Below are positions 46,763 to 60,985 of a DNA stretch of 64,000 nucleotides, piece after piece. The position numbers were made by a program, and so were the translations under genes. Under the pieces are notes generated by a model that was not told the DNA's origin, did not search any database, and was given only the letters and a program-made list of their open reading frames with translations. This DNA is from Branchiostoma floridae. Lineage: Eukaryota > Chordata > Leptocardii > Amphioxiformes > Branchiostomatidae. The stretch's first letter is position 1. Each line of letters starts with the position of its first letter. Location: positions 21,656,518-21,720,517 of the forward strand of contig NC_049979.1 of NCBI RefSeq assembly GCF_000003815.2, read 5' to 3'.

Positions 46763-47689
46763 AAATAAGGCCTTGGTCCAGCCAGTGACCATATATGCAC
46801 CGTTTTTAACTGCTCAAAGCATGAAGAAATTATGTAAATATGGGGATATTTTGAAGTAAATGTCAATACCATATACAGATTAACTCATCCAGAATATTTC
46901 CATTTTTAACGCTCCAAAATTGCTTAAGTTACTTTGGAAAAGAGATACACAAAGGTGAAGAAATATCTTACACGTTGTGCAGAAAATATTCACTACAGAC
47001 ATGTACACACATGACTATGAATTGTATGGGTTAGCTGACTTGTTATTGGCTAATTGACCCTGCTAAGAATACTAGAGCTAGATTCTCTGTGAAGTTTGAT
47101 CTTTTTTATATCTGCATTATCGGGTAAAACATAAAAACGGCACTATATTCTTGGCTCATATAAGCCAAGGACAAGTATGACGTTTTATGACGCCAATCTA
47201 AATAGCCTTCAAGTAAGGAGGTCCAAATTGTGGCCTAAGATTGACTCAGCTCTGACGGTGCCGTGTTCAAAGTGTATCAAGCGAGGGAAATATATTACAC
47301 CCATCTATTCTGAGAGCTCAGTGGCTTTCAAGCCACGCACACGTGGCGCTGTAATTGTTGTCTGGGGGAGGCCGCATCCGTTGGGATTTTCAAATGAATA
47401 CGAACTGCAAAAAATAAGTTCTAGATGTATACCCCATTTTGTGTAAGGTAGGGGTTTCTACTAGATGTCCTTTTTCAGTCGCTCGAACAATTTCTGAATA
47501 CAATATGCAAGGCGGCACATGTCCATCTACGAAAGAAAGCCATCCCAACGTACACTCAACAAACTTAAAAATCGATCAATACACCAACAGACCTTTCTTA
47601 ATGATGCTCGTTGTCTTCCCATCTTCAAGGCGCAAGGAAAAACATTTCCTCTCCGCGAATCCTTCCTCACGCCTCCTCCTTCTCCTCCC

Positions 47690-47990
47690 CCAGCAGGTAC
47701 CGTGCTGCGGCAGCTTCCGATCCGCCACTTAACGACTTCTCCAGGTCCATCCGAATCTACCCGTCCCGCAATCCTTTAGTAAACATAACCTGAGGCTTCT
47801 CGGTGTCTCTTCCAATCGCCTGATGCTCCGGAAGGTTCAGCTAGATTGGTCCGTCCCGCCCACGCCGCGGCTATTGATGACGGTAGGCTGTGAAGCGGAC
47901 CCAAGTACATTAACATTCCTCCCTCCCGTGTCGTCTGCGGCCATATGTTACAGGACATCGAGGACAGGCTCTGACAGGATAGCATAATCA
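47690..47990. promoter_or_regulatory. GC-rich patch with CCAAT and EGR-type motifs
   Basis: ATTGG (inverted CCAAT, 47844) and CGCCCACGC (EGR-type, 47857) lie inside about 300 bp of raised GC and C-rich sequence. No exon was identified beside it. A regulatory role is a guess. Confidence 0.2.
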
Positions 47991-50342
47991 CCTAAAGAAC
48001 ATCGATACCATAATAGCGGTTGTCGGTGGCATATATATCCCGCTATAATCACGCCCATGATGCCTACTGTCGAAGGAAGAAGATCACGCTGTGTTCTTTC
48101 GAAATAGAGACAAATGGCTTTAGCATTAACAGCAAAGTGCACGGGTACATTTTTGTGAACGCGGCACTTAACTACTGCTACTCGTCTTATCTACATGGCT
48201 GATCTGACAGAAACATGTTACCGAAATAGAATACTTCAAATCCACTCCTTGGTATGTTGTGCCATCGTAAAAAGAAACCTATAGCTACTTGTAAATATTC
48301 CAATCATATATAGTGGAGGTGTCAAAGTGAACGGCGAAATCTATCTTAGTAGCTGCTGGCAAATTCACTACACACAATTGTCGCAACGAACAAGATATTA
48401 TATGAGTCAAGCCGCAAATATGTGGTCGTTAAGCTGTCAACAAGAGACCTGCAGGAATATTAAGGGTGTGGCCTACCATCCGTGAAAGTCAAGTCCTGTA
48501 TCTAGTAAAAAATGAGAGAGCGCTACCAGTCAGAAAATGTAAACTGCTAAACGTGCAGTTTATACATTCTATTACTCTTGATAAAACGAACAGCTTGTCA
48601 TAAATTGGTAGTGAATACGGGACGTGCCTCAGTTGGAAATCAGCACTAGATCTCTCTCTTGCGTGAGCATAAAACCAAACTCATCTGTATCCCATTAATA
48701 TCTCTTGCAGTTTCTTAAGATCGTGTCCCTCTACAGATATCTTTTTGCTGGTCGTTATCAATATATCGCTGAGGTACACAAAGGCAGCACTTGAAAATGT
48801 GACACTGCCGTGCACGGCATCAGCAGAAATCCATGACAAACATGGGACCCGTACTCCGGTAATGATTCTATCGAACTACATGGACGGGATGCAAGTTATT
48901 ACACCGTTGACTGGAACAGGACCTGTTCTTCTCGTTTGGATGATGATAAAGTACATCACAGTCGATGATGAATAAACAATGATGCTCAAAGTGGGATTTG
49001 GTTTTGATGTATTTTCACCCACTCTTGTGGGAGACATCCATTGATAATGAATAATGGTAAGATAATTAGCGGTACAGGCAAAGGCTTCAAATTGCTTTAT
49101 GAATGTATCGAGTGCGGGGAGTACTGCCCATCTAAGCATACTAAAGAGCAATACTCTGGTGATTGTTTCCCATTTTCACTGGAATCAGATTTAATTACTA
49201 CTTCATCAAATGATTACCAACAGAAAATAGATTATGTAAGACACTATGTGGACGGAATATCAAATATATCAGAGTTTTATTACATTCTTTATAAGGTTAA
49301 GGTTATGCTCCAAACGCCATTTTGCTAACGCTTGGCATTTTTGCCTGACGTTGACCCTTCCCCCAGGAATCCGCAGTCTGGACATTGCCAAAACATAATT
49401 GCTCTATTAAATCCGCTCCGTTCTCTTAATGGACTTTCCTGAGCACAAACGCTGAGTGAGCCTGGGATAATTACGGCCCTTTTTTGTTACCAAAACCTCC
49501 ACGTTCGAAAGGAATGTGTGGTTCAAACATCTCAGTTCTCGGCAGTACAAACGATCTCCTAATCCCACCCGGGTCCCAGGGCTGCCAAGCCGCCGAAGAG
49601 ATAATTTGCTCTGGGCATTGCTTGTGGTTATGGTCTAACATTCAAATGCTAAAGTAAACGCGATTACGCTAAATCATCGCAATCAGGACTTAGCTATACG
49701 TTTCGTACGGACGTACATGGCATGGCAATAACGGCACACTCATTTTTCAGACGATGGCGTGCTGACTCTTAGACTATGTGCAATTTCATTTTGCAATGAG
49801 CGTCCTTTAAAAGGAGTCTACTCTTTGTCTTCGATACTGGTGGCGAGTGTTTCCATTTGCCATATGGTAATGTGCTAAACTCTTACAGTTGAAGACCCCC
49901 CAATCTTCCTAATGGAGGGACATGATGAACCAGACTTTGCTTACGTGAGGGGAATCTCTGAGGTCTTTCTTGAGGAAGGAAAAATGTAATAGGGATTTTC
50001 CGTAAGTCTACCACCCATGTCTTGTGTAGGCGTTCTAAATCTTCCACTACGGTTCACCCCAAGTGATTGTCTGAAGACGTCTTGACTCATTCAGCATCCT
50101 TCTCCTTATAAATGTTGTAGACGGCCTCATTCACGTTCCTTTCATAATTGGACAAGACTAGGGTCAAGGTATTCGGAGGTGATTTAGCGAATTATGCATC
50201 TTATCGGGTTGAAAGGTGTTCAGTTCATATTTTCCCGTGAATCGTCTTAGTAATGAGATCAATAGTGTCATTTTTATAAGACGAGGATAAAAGTATAATT
50301 TCAGTGACAAAAATGCTCAGGCTGGTATCATACAATTCTACT

Positions 50343-50384
50343 TATGCAAAGAAATTAAATCATTATGCAAAGAATTGAAATCAT
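50343..50384 (+). repeat. 21-bp tandem duplication
   Basis: TATGCAAAGAAATTAAATCA and TATGCAAAGAATTGAAATCA in adjacent 21-bp units. The TATGCAAA core resembles a POU-type octamer site, so the pair might be regulatory. Confidence 0.75.
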
Positions 50385-53300
50385 CTAAGTGGCAAGAGGA
50401 ATCTACCAGATCCACCGATTAAGAAAATTCATTGACCCGATGAAAAATGAAGATCAACTATGAATTACAAAGTATAAACTTATATACTTACAAAACGGCA
50501 AAAAGTAACATAAGTAAATTTGTTATTTCTTTTTGCCCGGTGGGTCTAATCGTGAGTTTTAGCATCCTTGCTGATACTAAGCAATGCTTTATGTACTTAC
50601 CTATGTTTGCACCTGCTTTGCAGTCGCAATAATGGAGTGTCTTGAAAGCTGTTGTACATTAGCAAGTAGATTTGAAACTTTCTACACAAAACATCGTATC
50701 TAATGAATGCATTCCATGGATATGTAAAATGTGGTAATTTGAATCATGGTATAAAAGAATACCTATTGTGTGTTTAAGTATAAAAATATCCATGGGGGGA
50801 TAGGATGTGACACAGTCAACAAATATCACAAGACAAGCAAGTCCAATGAAGAAAGTACGTACTACCTTACTGGTATGCACTATTCGTTTAGCTCAGTCAT
50901 ATTACTGAATTACATTTTAAAATATGATAGTCACGTATCTGCGTGTAGCCATCCATGCAGCATACCGCATTTAGCCAGATGTCAGTGTAGAAAGAGTGAT
51001 TATGAATTATCACAGCCATGTCATGATAGCGACCCCCCATTACTATCTGTACATATTTTGTCTCCCTCTGGCAGCAGCTTATCTGTTCTTCCTTTCACAC
51101 GCAACAGAAAAATATGCACACTGAGGACATGACTCTCTGACTGGGTTTCAAAACGCATCCACGGATAAACATCATGGGGCTTAGTTATACGTGCTTTCTA
51201 ATTTTCCGCAAAGCATTAAAGAGGTGTAAGCTTCCAGTAATTGACAAACTCCCTTTCAAAGGTGACGAATTCTCGGGGGTTATTGGTATCGTGTTCTCGA
51301 CATAATCACTCAGTAATTAGTATCCTTGTAGTGATAGCCTTGTTGTTTTGGTATAACAGAAAGGGAGTGCTGTTGAATCATGGGATCCATTAGATTAAAC
51401 CATTAGCCTGATTAATTTGTTGTTTTGACCAATGAGAGACTGAGGCAGTGCACGTGAAAGCTTCACAAGGTGAATTACGATAAGCGAATCGTCACGATCA
51501 CATATAAAAGTGAATTGAAGGTGATACGAAAGGTTTTATTGGAAAGAATGGCTTCTAAATCGTAAAGAATTCTAGACGTGCCGCCTGTGAAATGATTGAA
51601 ATTATGACTAGGTTATCATTGACATTTAACCTAGATAAACATGTACAGGATGCCAATTTTGATATGAAATAAAGTGGAACCTACTGGTAAAGAAGAGCTT
51701 CAGAATGCAAAGTAGTTACACAGCCTTCAAGAAGATGACAAACTAATTGCACATGTTTTAGTATTAATCCAATTTGAATGATATTACAGGTTATCATTAA
51801 CACATAGCATGGGTAATAATAGCACTGAAATCCATTTGTGTTATACAGAACTAAGTGGTGGCTATTGCTTGTATGAATTTATATGACTAACTACTCTATG
51901 AAAAACTTATTTTTCTGTTATATGTATTTCAACTGAAGGGAAAACATAAGGTGGACGATTCACATAGTTTGTGATTCGACGTTCCTGATGATTCATAACT
52001 CTTCAGAGATAGAGATTGAAAACAAAAAAGCTAACAACTCTATATTGATAAGATTTTTAAAATGGTCATATCGACTCATATGTATATACAAATGTACGAT
52101 CTAAATATCGCCTTCCCCCCTCCCCTGCTCTCTACTATATACCTACATTTTACATAACATTATGCATTATATAATTGTTTCCAGCTGTATTAACCTGCAC
52201 GGTGCCTGTTTACGGAGAGGGCAGAAGAGATCTATGATATAGGATTATCCTGAAGGGGCATCAGGAAAATCTTCCAACTAGAAACTGGCATTGAAACCCC
52301 TAGCTTAACTAGGTGTTTATAAAGTCGCGTTTAGTAACTGATTTTGTCTGCATTTCAATGAACCCCCCAGTCTCAGTGCATCTACTTAGCTTATAATTAC
52401 GAGACAATTAGTAGAAGTACATTAAAGACCTGCAAATATACGTCAGATTAAAGCTATTTTGACAAAACACAAATCTGAAATAATGAAAGAGCCATATGCT
52501 AGGACACGTGCATGTGCAATGACAAATAGGATATACAATGGTTATCTTAATGTTATCTTATACAATATACAGATTTACCTGCTCCTGCTTACGATCTCTG
52601 TGGGACTCTAACGAGATGTATGGAATTAAACAGCAATTAGCAGAGACTATAAAATGAAATTAACGACTCTATTTGTTACATGTACTGCCTCTTATCCGTG
52701 AAGTATTTCTTCAATGACAATGCTATTGCAGACAGCTTGTTTCAACGTGTAGTATCAATTTATGTTGTTTTATGTTTTATTTGTTCCATTTGTGTTCGTA
52801 TCAGCAGACAGTTGCTTGAAATGATATCTCTTCTGTGAGTAGAAAGATGAAAACTGATGTAACGTGGATGCAAGGAAATAGTTTCTAATGTTTATATCAA
52901 CTGCCATAACCATCCATTCTTTCATTCAATAATTTTTATGATTGCACTGTCTGAATGTGAAGTTCACAGAATTTCTCGTGGGAATAGCATAAAATATGCA
53001 GAAAGTACGTTGCTGAAGATAAAGCATACATCTCTAGCTGATAGTAATAATAATGAGTTAATTGCACATTCTTGCCCGAAGACTAATTGCATATAACAGT
53101 AAAATAATAAAAAGCGACATAAGTTATTTGCTTTGTGTTCTTTTTTGTTTCCTGAGACATAAAAAACGACAGATTCCATTTTTTTTAATGCGTGAGTTCA
53201 GATATAGTAAGGGGAAAGCTATTTTCTTCATGTCAGTAAAATTGGAAAAAAGTACAAGGTAAACATATTGAACAAGTACTTCAATCTTCCGTAACAACAG

Positions 53301-53734
53301 AAACTAAATAGGACTGTACAGCAAATATACCAGATATCTTGCGTTATTATTGAACCCAGCGTAGTTGCTTCCTTTGCAGTTTCAAAACAAATAGTACCAT
53401 CACTAATGTTTCCAATGAACTATAGCCCCCCTATTATGCACCCCTTATCCTAAGCACTTGTACATAATTGATCCCATACTTGTAGACGTGTTATTTCGGT
53501 GCAAATGAGTGCGAATGTCTGTCCAAATTTTTCTTGCTAATGTCATACTCAAGGGGACTAAAATAATAACTTATTGTATGCAAAATACAATGTGGCCTAC
53601 GACTACATTGAAAGGTCTTAAGAAACAAGACCGACAAAACATTGCAAAACGAGACAAGACGTCAAACGTTTAGAATAGGTTAAACAGAAATGGATTCAGA
53701 CCAGCTGTTGTTTCTCCTTCAGTTTATTAATTTC

Positions 53735-53845
53735 TTTTATTCCTCTTGTGTACGATTTTGCTTTTAACTAGCATATTTTTTTGCTTTTAGCTAGCATAAT
53801 TGCATACCCATTGGGCATGGGTATGCAATAAAGTTATTATTATTA
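53735..53845 (+). repeat. Hairpin-ended repeat tail with ATT run
   Basis: TTTGCTTTTAaCTAGCATA is directly repeated, then GCATACCCAT TGGGC ATGGGTATGC (53802-53826) forms a perfect 10-bp hairpin. AATAAAGTTATTATTATTAT follows, resembling the polyadenylated end of a short retroelement. Similar decayed hairpins occur at 1617-1648, 26868-26890 and 53062-53095. Confidence 0.5.
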
Positions 53846-55202
53846 TAGAATTAGCAATGTCTAAAATTGGTATTTTAGTCGAATGTCTATTATTGAAGAC
53901 ATATGACGATGTGAAAGTGAATACTTATAGGGCACAAACAAAATGTAGTGTGAATATGTGTTTAGTGTTATGAAATGTGAAGGCTGTTTTATGCATATGA
54001 ATAATCGTAATGACAAAGTACTTTGCTTTGAAACTGTATTATCTATCTCGCTTGCCAAGGGCGAATATATATTGTTAGAACATGTATCGAAGTACACATT
54101 CATCATGTGTTATAACAATGTATAAAATAATCCTAAAACAGGATATGAAAAAAATGCATTACTAGTTATTACATTATTCTATATATAGCAGCAGGGAGCT
54201 AACATGTTATTGCTAATGAAACTGACACCTATGGAGAAATAAGAATATGAAAAGATACTCTTACAGATAAAACTAATCAAGAGAAATAGCTTTCAATGTT
54301 TGTTGTGACTGCTTACTTTCCATGAGACGTTTTAAGTTGGCACTGTGGTTTGTGAATATTCCATGCTTTTCCTCTGGAGTTCATGTACATTGTCTTTCCT
54401 TGTCTTTCAATATGCAATGTAGACGGTTCGACTCAGGAGAGGTTTTCGCACACTTGAACCGTTTCAAATTAGTCGTTAACAACATTCCCGCTTCCTTGCA
54501 CTTACAAATGGAGGAAGAAGCCGTTACAATATGATCAGTCGTTCTAACTTCGTTTATTCCTCGCCAAGCCTCTATATTTAGAAGGCCTCCAATAAAAATA
54601 TTGGTATTTTAGTCCATTCCACTTGGTCGTACGCTCTTTGTGACCAGGCAATATCCTAGTTTATTTATAGGCCGAATGATCCGTCGTATGTAATGTGTTT
54701 CCGTCTTCATATTGCCCGGTGCAACATTGAAATGACAGTGACCTCTGGTTTAATGGCTCTCTACATCACCTATACTACAGGCTTGTTCCACTTTAGTTTC
54801 TCAATGATAGAACTTTGCTGCATCTATGCAGCAAGCAGAGTATGGGAACTCTTCTAATTACCGTTTGAATCCGCATGATGAACCTACCGATGATGATTAC
54901 TGTTCATCATTGACGAAGATCTCTGTACATGATAATGTTTAGATTACGATGAAGTCATGCGCAATTGGCCGTGATGCAGGCAACTGGATATCACAATGGG
55001 CAGGACATAAATGCCTTTAATTGCCTATTGTCGAAAGAAGATATATCAGTATTGATTTTTTACAAGTGTGTTAGCGGACCGAATAGCCCACACAGACATA
55101 AAATATAGGTATGGTTTACATGTTCTGACTAGTAAGAGGATGCCTTAAGCCCCTCTTATACATATAGTCGACCATCGTATCATAACCACGTCGAACGATC
55201 CC
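53846..55202. other. No gene seen
   Basis: AT-rich, no structure beyond small frames. Confidence 0.5.
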
Positions 55203-55490
55203 TCATCCATTGTCGGGAGCTAGCTCGGCGCATTTAGTTACTGGCCGACATTGAAATATTCGGGAGTGAACGAAAGGTTTAGAATGGATTGAGAAAGAGT
55301 TGAGTATCAGTTGGCCAGTGATTGGGGAGTCTGCAGTTGTCGGGCAGTGGTCGGGATCCATTGCTGACTTATTCCTGATCACAACTAGTAAGCAATATAA
55401 AATGGTCTTTAGATCCTCAGACGATCTTTCTTGACTCACTCTCAACCGACTAAGACTAGAACGGATTACAACCACCCCCGACCTTCATAC
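55203..55490. mobile_element. Second element with 11-bp-period iterons
   Basis: TTG or TTT steps of exactly 11 bp (55278, 55289, 55300, 55311, 55322) form units such as GGATTGAGAAA and GAGTTGAGTAT, followed by GTCGGGCAGTGGTCGGG. The far end (about 55435-55485), in complement, gives GGTCGGGGGTGGTTG and GTCGGTTGAGAG, an inverted counterpart. Open frames across it look incidental. Confidence 0.5.
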
Positions 55491-55857
55491 AACCTACATG
55501 TAACCAAAACACGGAAGAAGCTTAGACGCCATATTGACTAAAATCGTATCCCTTTCAGGGGCTTAACAAGGAAGTATGGATTATTCTTATTAAAACAAAA
55601 ATGAACTGTCTTGTTATTCCCATCTTAATGCGTGAGAGTAATTGCCAATCAGTTGGGAATCAGATCCTGGGGGAGTCGGCAATCGACATGGTTGTAAGTG
55701 ATTGTTGTTTTTCTTCTTCTAAACCTTTAATCATTCATTCATTAAAAAAGCTCAAATCGATCTCCAGGTCTCTTTTCATTGAGGTCATGAGGGAAGAAGG
55801 GAAGGAGCAGGGGTAGATAAGATATACAGAGCACTTCATTTAAGTCCTAATAAATCT

Positions 55858-56060
55858 TTCAACATGACTGAGAGTAGACTCGCAACCATTCAGGGCTAGT
55901 TCAGCAGTACTGGTTGTGAAATGGTTGAGAAACGGCTGGGCATGGTTGTCCCGGAAGATTTGCGTGGCGTAAAACTTGTCAGACTGCTCCCAACATACCA
56001 CCAAACGTAGTTGGCCAACTGTTGGGGGCAATGTTAATCGGTTGGGGAAGGTCCCAAACA
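55858..56060. mobile_element. Third region with GGTTG iterons at 11-bp period
   Basis: GGTTG/GGCTG cores begin at 55912, 55923 and 55934 (11-bp steps), with another at 55944. GTTGG cores lie at 56010 and 56021, again 11 bp apart. Boundaries are unclear; it may be the other half of the 55203 element or a separate copy. Confidence 0.4.
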
Positions 56061-59000
56061 TAAGAGTTGCTTTAGACCGATATGGCGATTGTTCGTTTTT
56101 TGTGGAGATTATTTGACTGTTGCAGGAGGGGGTGCGTTCCATCATCTGTTTAGACGGAGGGAGGTCGATGATGATGATTTGACTGGTAGTTGATTTTATA
56201 ATTTTTCATGATTCTTTAACCATGTCCACAACCTATGATTTCACTTCAAACTTTAGAAAACTTTTGACTCGCTGCCAGACTCATACCCATTCGTTGGTTA
56301 TGGCTACGAAAAACTAGGTGGCTTGTATCGACATGCAGCAACCCATGGACAATGACGAAGAGACCAATTTTCGAACCTACCTTGTTTTCTTGGCGTCAAG
56401 GGCGAGGGGGGTCGCCTTGATCAATTATTCATAAAGTTGGTAGTTGGGAATGAGGCGGAGGGTTATGTTAACAATGACCTGCTCCATTTCAACATAACTC
56501 TTTTGCTTCATTTAAACTACCAACTACATACACAACGGAGCCCTTTAGGTATGGTTAACAAAGACGTTTGACTAAGCAAGTGAGTATAGACTGCCAGGCT
56601 GCATTGGTGGTGTGAAAGGTGCAAGACAGTGAAATTTATGAATATCCGTACATTGAAGTTTGCTTTCATGTTCCATAGTGTTTGTAACGTAGCTATAGAC
56701 ATGAAAAGTAGAAGGAATGCACTATTGCAGTTTCAACCCAACTTGTGGCAATATGAACATTAGACCCAAAAACATTACCGTCATACGGGTACATGTATAT
56801 GGGGTTTGTATTTTCAAGTCAACGTCCAAATAACGTGATTATTGACTCTGCAATTTACATCCGTACCTGACATTCAAGATAAGGTCTCATTTGCACCAAA
56901 GATGTGAACCAAGATGATGACTTTCCTTCAATCAACCTAAGTTGATTTACATACTGTACAATGTTGTACGTACATTATACACAGTACTTGTGTCGTTTGA
57001 TGTTTGTTGTTCTTCCCCTCCATACCACTCCAACCAAGGGAACACAATTGCAAGAGTAGAGAGGTCAAGGTTGATCTTACTCGACTTTATTTGTCAAGGA
57101 CATGGTCGTCCCAGGACGTTTGAAGGCAGTGTTCCCGCAGTATCTGCAGAACAGGCAGAATAAAGCTTTGGCACGAGTGAAGTCGACCAGCTGTCGTCTT
57201 ATCTCCTATTGGGACCGGACTCCCTTTATGAATCTAACCATAATCAATAACTCCCTTCGTACCCGCCTCTGATGAAGTCCCCTGGCAGCATTAATGAAAT
57301 TACAATCAATCCCACAGCGCTGGTGCAAATGCAAGGTTAAATTTCATCCTTAAGTCGGTAGGTCTCGTGAGAACGCACTCACTTCTCGTCTTTTTCTCTC
57401 TAAAGCTCATCGGGATACACCCAAATGCAACCCGCCGTTTTGTGGCTAGACAGAGAGAAGAGCCTAACTCCACCAGATGAGGGGATTATCTGGTATGCCT
57501 TCGAAGATGGGGAGGATATAAATGAATAGGTTGGATCAGGCAACAGTCATCAGCACTACTGCGATCGTAACAACCTTATTCATTATTCAGTCTTTTCACC
57601 ACATATGCTCTGGTAGTCCTTATCTGCAGGAGTTGTGATTGTGGTAAAGATTGTAGTCATTGATGCTACAAGGAATGTATTAAGCTAAAATTCACCAAAC
57701 AAAAGCGTTTCTTTCCCCGCTATATTCAATTCCGACTTAATTCCGTGCATTCTGACCCCCTGCCGTAGTTCCAAGCATTTCCCTAACTGATGCATGGTAT
57801 TCATAATGGTTACTGACAGACACTTATATAATTACCATGGCAGCTAGCGTACTTAGCTGCTGGAAGGAAAGAGAGCTAGATTATTGCGGTTTGCTGGCCA
57901 CTGCCACAGAAAGATGAAGGAAGCAGCTGTGGTGTCCAACTTGGCACTATGGATTCTAGCACATACGAGAATAAGACCAGGAAGACCCACCCCCCTTAAC
58001 TACCTGTATGTCCTAAGGAAAGTTACTGGGTTGATGGAATGGTAAAGAACATGCAGGACATAACAAGGCATCTTGGTGACCATAATGGTTCGGGTAGCAG
58101 AGTAAGAGTGGCACTCGACATGGAAGATGTCAAGAAGATAGAATCAAAGCCTCATCATACATACCTCTTACAGTTACACGTCATATGGTCAACATCAAAC
58201 GATGCTTCTTGACCTCTTTACACGTTGCATCTATTCAAGGTTTAGGTTTTTAACATCTTTCTATTAGCATGTCCCTTTGCCGGAATGCAATAATTGGATG
58301 GGTGTATTGTGACCGGGATGACTTCTCTAATCAGGCAAAACATTGCTTTATTTCACCTCCAGAACAGGGTCAGTATGTTAGTCAATACCTGCCAACGGCC
58401 ATCATTTTCTTGGATGCACATCTGCCGTAGACCATCGTTCAATGTTGGTAGTCTACTACAAATGTGAGCGACATTTGACGATGTGTAGGATGTTAGACAG
58501 CAGATACAGACCTAAGACGGCATTTCTCAACTGAATTTTGTACGGCAGAAAATCCCTAGAGTGCCCTTACTGTGTAATCCAACGAGGATCATAAGGCGAA
58601 TGTGATATCCGTCGGTTTGTATTGGCACCATGGCCAAGTAGCACTGGAGAATTCAGAGGATTCTTATCGTGACTATAGGTAATTTCAGTTGATCACCAGA
58701 GGGTCAACGTTATTGGACAAATTAGAACTATATTACTGCACGGGAGATAATGGCATCTTACCTTTCCTCGCCCGGTAAATTACTTGCAAAGGCAATGATG
58801 TGGAATCGATATTGCAGTGACCCAGTGTAGAGGTCCACACAAAGGTTAAACAAAGAATAGCCTCTTTCGCTTGCTTCAAAAGGCACTAATACCTTCCACT
58901 TGGAAACCTGATCTTGAATAACTGACTTCGACATGTTGACTTGTGGGTCGAGGATTATGGATACAGTCGTCAGGTGAATAGCATATCTAGATGTCATTCA

Positions 59001-60985
59001 AAGCAATGTTGTCCAAGCCTTTTGAAGATCATCGCCATCGACATAATCGACCATATTGCTCTTGTCTGATGAATTAATTAAGCAAGTAGGGCATCGGTTT
59101 ATCGAATCTGTCAACAACGCGTCTTGTTCAATGGCAATAAACCTAGAGGCTATGCTTTGGATCAGTTAAACTATCTAAACTGGTAACTTAACTGTAAATT
59201 GTCCCAAAAAATAGCCATAAGGAAAAGTGTTAAAAGGCTTAGCAATGTATAATGCATATTATTGCATCTACCAATGTCACGGGGTCACGTGACGGGTTTC
59301 TGTGACAGTCGCCTGGCTTGACCTGGCCCCTGCGAAAACTGCACTTTAAAAGGCGGTCAAAAATTTATTCCTCATTCATCGGGTTTACTATTAACTTCAA
59401 AGTACTTGGTTGTGTGTACAGTTTTGATATCCACACGCTTTTCGACTATACTAATGGAGATGTCTTATACACATATGCACCAGGTAACCAAAAAATGTCT
59501 GTTTATTCATATTCATATTCATGAATATGTAGTTTAAACTACTTTTCCCTAAATGGTCTCCTTTTTACAACTGGGTTTTCATCTAATAACGGAGCTTTGT
59601 CTGTGACATGAAAGTAATTGATCATTTTTCTCTTAGTTTTATGTTAAAACTTCCTTTTAGTATCTTGTCATACAATGTTCGCAAGGTTAACTGACGCCAA
59701 TTTTTAAGCTTATCAAGAAAAGAAAACATTTTCCCTTAACAACTCAATGTCAAACACATATCAGCCACTGGTGCTAAATATTTTTGCTTGCTAAGCCTCA
59801 CTTCAGCTTCGATTCAGACAAGATTATCAACGTATTTTCTTGCTCTTGGACCAAAAAATTCACAACTTAAAAAAAGCTTTTGTTCACATCCCTAGCAGCC
59901 ACCAGTGTGCACATCGTAAAGCATTGTACATCTATTTGTTCACTGGGATCAGTTGAAAATGAGATAGCAACGTTCTTTCCAAAAAAGGTTCCATGTTTGA
60001 GGGGAGCCACACCCAGAGTAGAATATAGAACCCATGGTATTTGTCGAAAAAGTAGGGGTCCATCCTAATGTGACTGTATCAAATCTTACAGTTTATTCTA
60101 ATGCATGAGTGCAGCTTGTACCAAATCTACTGACTTTTAAAGTCATGTTTTCCGTTTAGCTAATTCACTGGAATGGCATAATTGATTCGTATTAATCATG
60201 ATTCATTGATTGTCTTTCCTTAATACGTGAAAGTGCATGTGCTCAGAGCTGGGCTCAGGCCCCTTGATACCAGAACAATCACTTGAACATAAAGGTACTC
60301 TCACAAACGGGGCTCATATTTCTACATTGGTGGAGTACATGTGAGCCTTATTTAATTATGCATCATATTCAATCCTGATAAAAGGAGTACTAGTCCTTTG
60401 AGATACATGAAGATTCATTTCTATAGTGTCTAGTGACGATAAAAATCTAACGCTTCTTTGACATTTGAGATCCCTCTGTTTTTAAAAGCATATAATAAAA
60501 ACAGCATTATAAAACAAGTGACATCTGGCGCATTCAATTAGTGAAGAAATGGACTAGGCCTTTAAAAAATTAGTTGTGTTTCGGGTTACGGTACTGAAAA
60601 AATAGGGTTGGTAAAAGCAGGTATTCTCTTTTTTATTAAGCTTTCGGTCAAGGTGGTCCAACAAAGGCAAGTATGTAAAAGTAAAATGCATAAGAAAAAG
60701 ATATTTTAAAATCATATTGTGATCAAACAGATATAAGTTGTAGAAGCTTTAAAAACAATGGTCAAATAACATTAAATCATACTGCCAAACGGGTGAATCA
60801 AAAGTTTAACCTTAGCATGAGATGACACAGGAAACATAACAAGAGGAAGTCAATTTAAAATCAGGATTAAATTTGCATATCAATATTAGAAGCAGGCATA
60901 ATTTCATGAAACTATCCAAATACATCTGTACGTCTTTGAGCTGATTTAGATTATCAGTACGGATGAATTTTCAACAATCCATATA
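56061..60985. other. No gene seen
   Basis: 57240-57540 has compact TAAT/ATTA motifs, TGCAAATGC and a TATAAATG at 57517, so a regulatory or core-promoter role is possible. No exon follows that I can support. Confidence 0.4.

Larger units (their letters stand above)
46763..53734. other. Long stretch without a recognised gene
   Basis: AT-rich with GC-richer patches at 47690-47990 and about 49330-49620. The latter includes TAATCCCACCCGGGTCCCAG and closely spaced homeodomain-like motifs up to 49690. Scattered 60-120-codon frames lack splice signals. Confidence 0.45.

Noticed and set aside
55840-56145. 101-codon minus-strand frame
   Set aside because: Lies across the iteron arrays, whose 11-bp periodicity explains the openness.
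57095-57275. 57-codon plus frame MVVPGRLKAVFPQ...
   Set aside because: Open and basic, but an in-frame stop lies just upstream, there is no splice support and an AATAAAG sits inside it.
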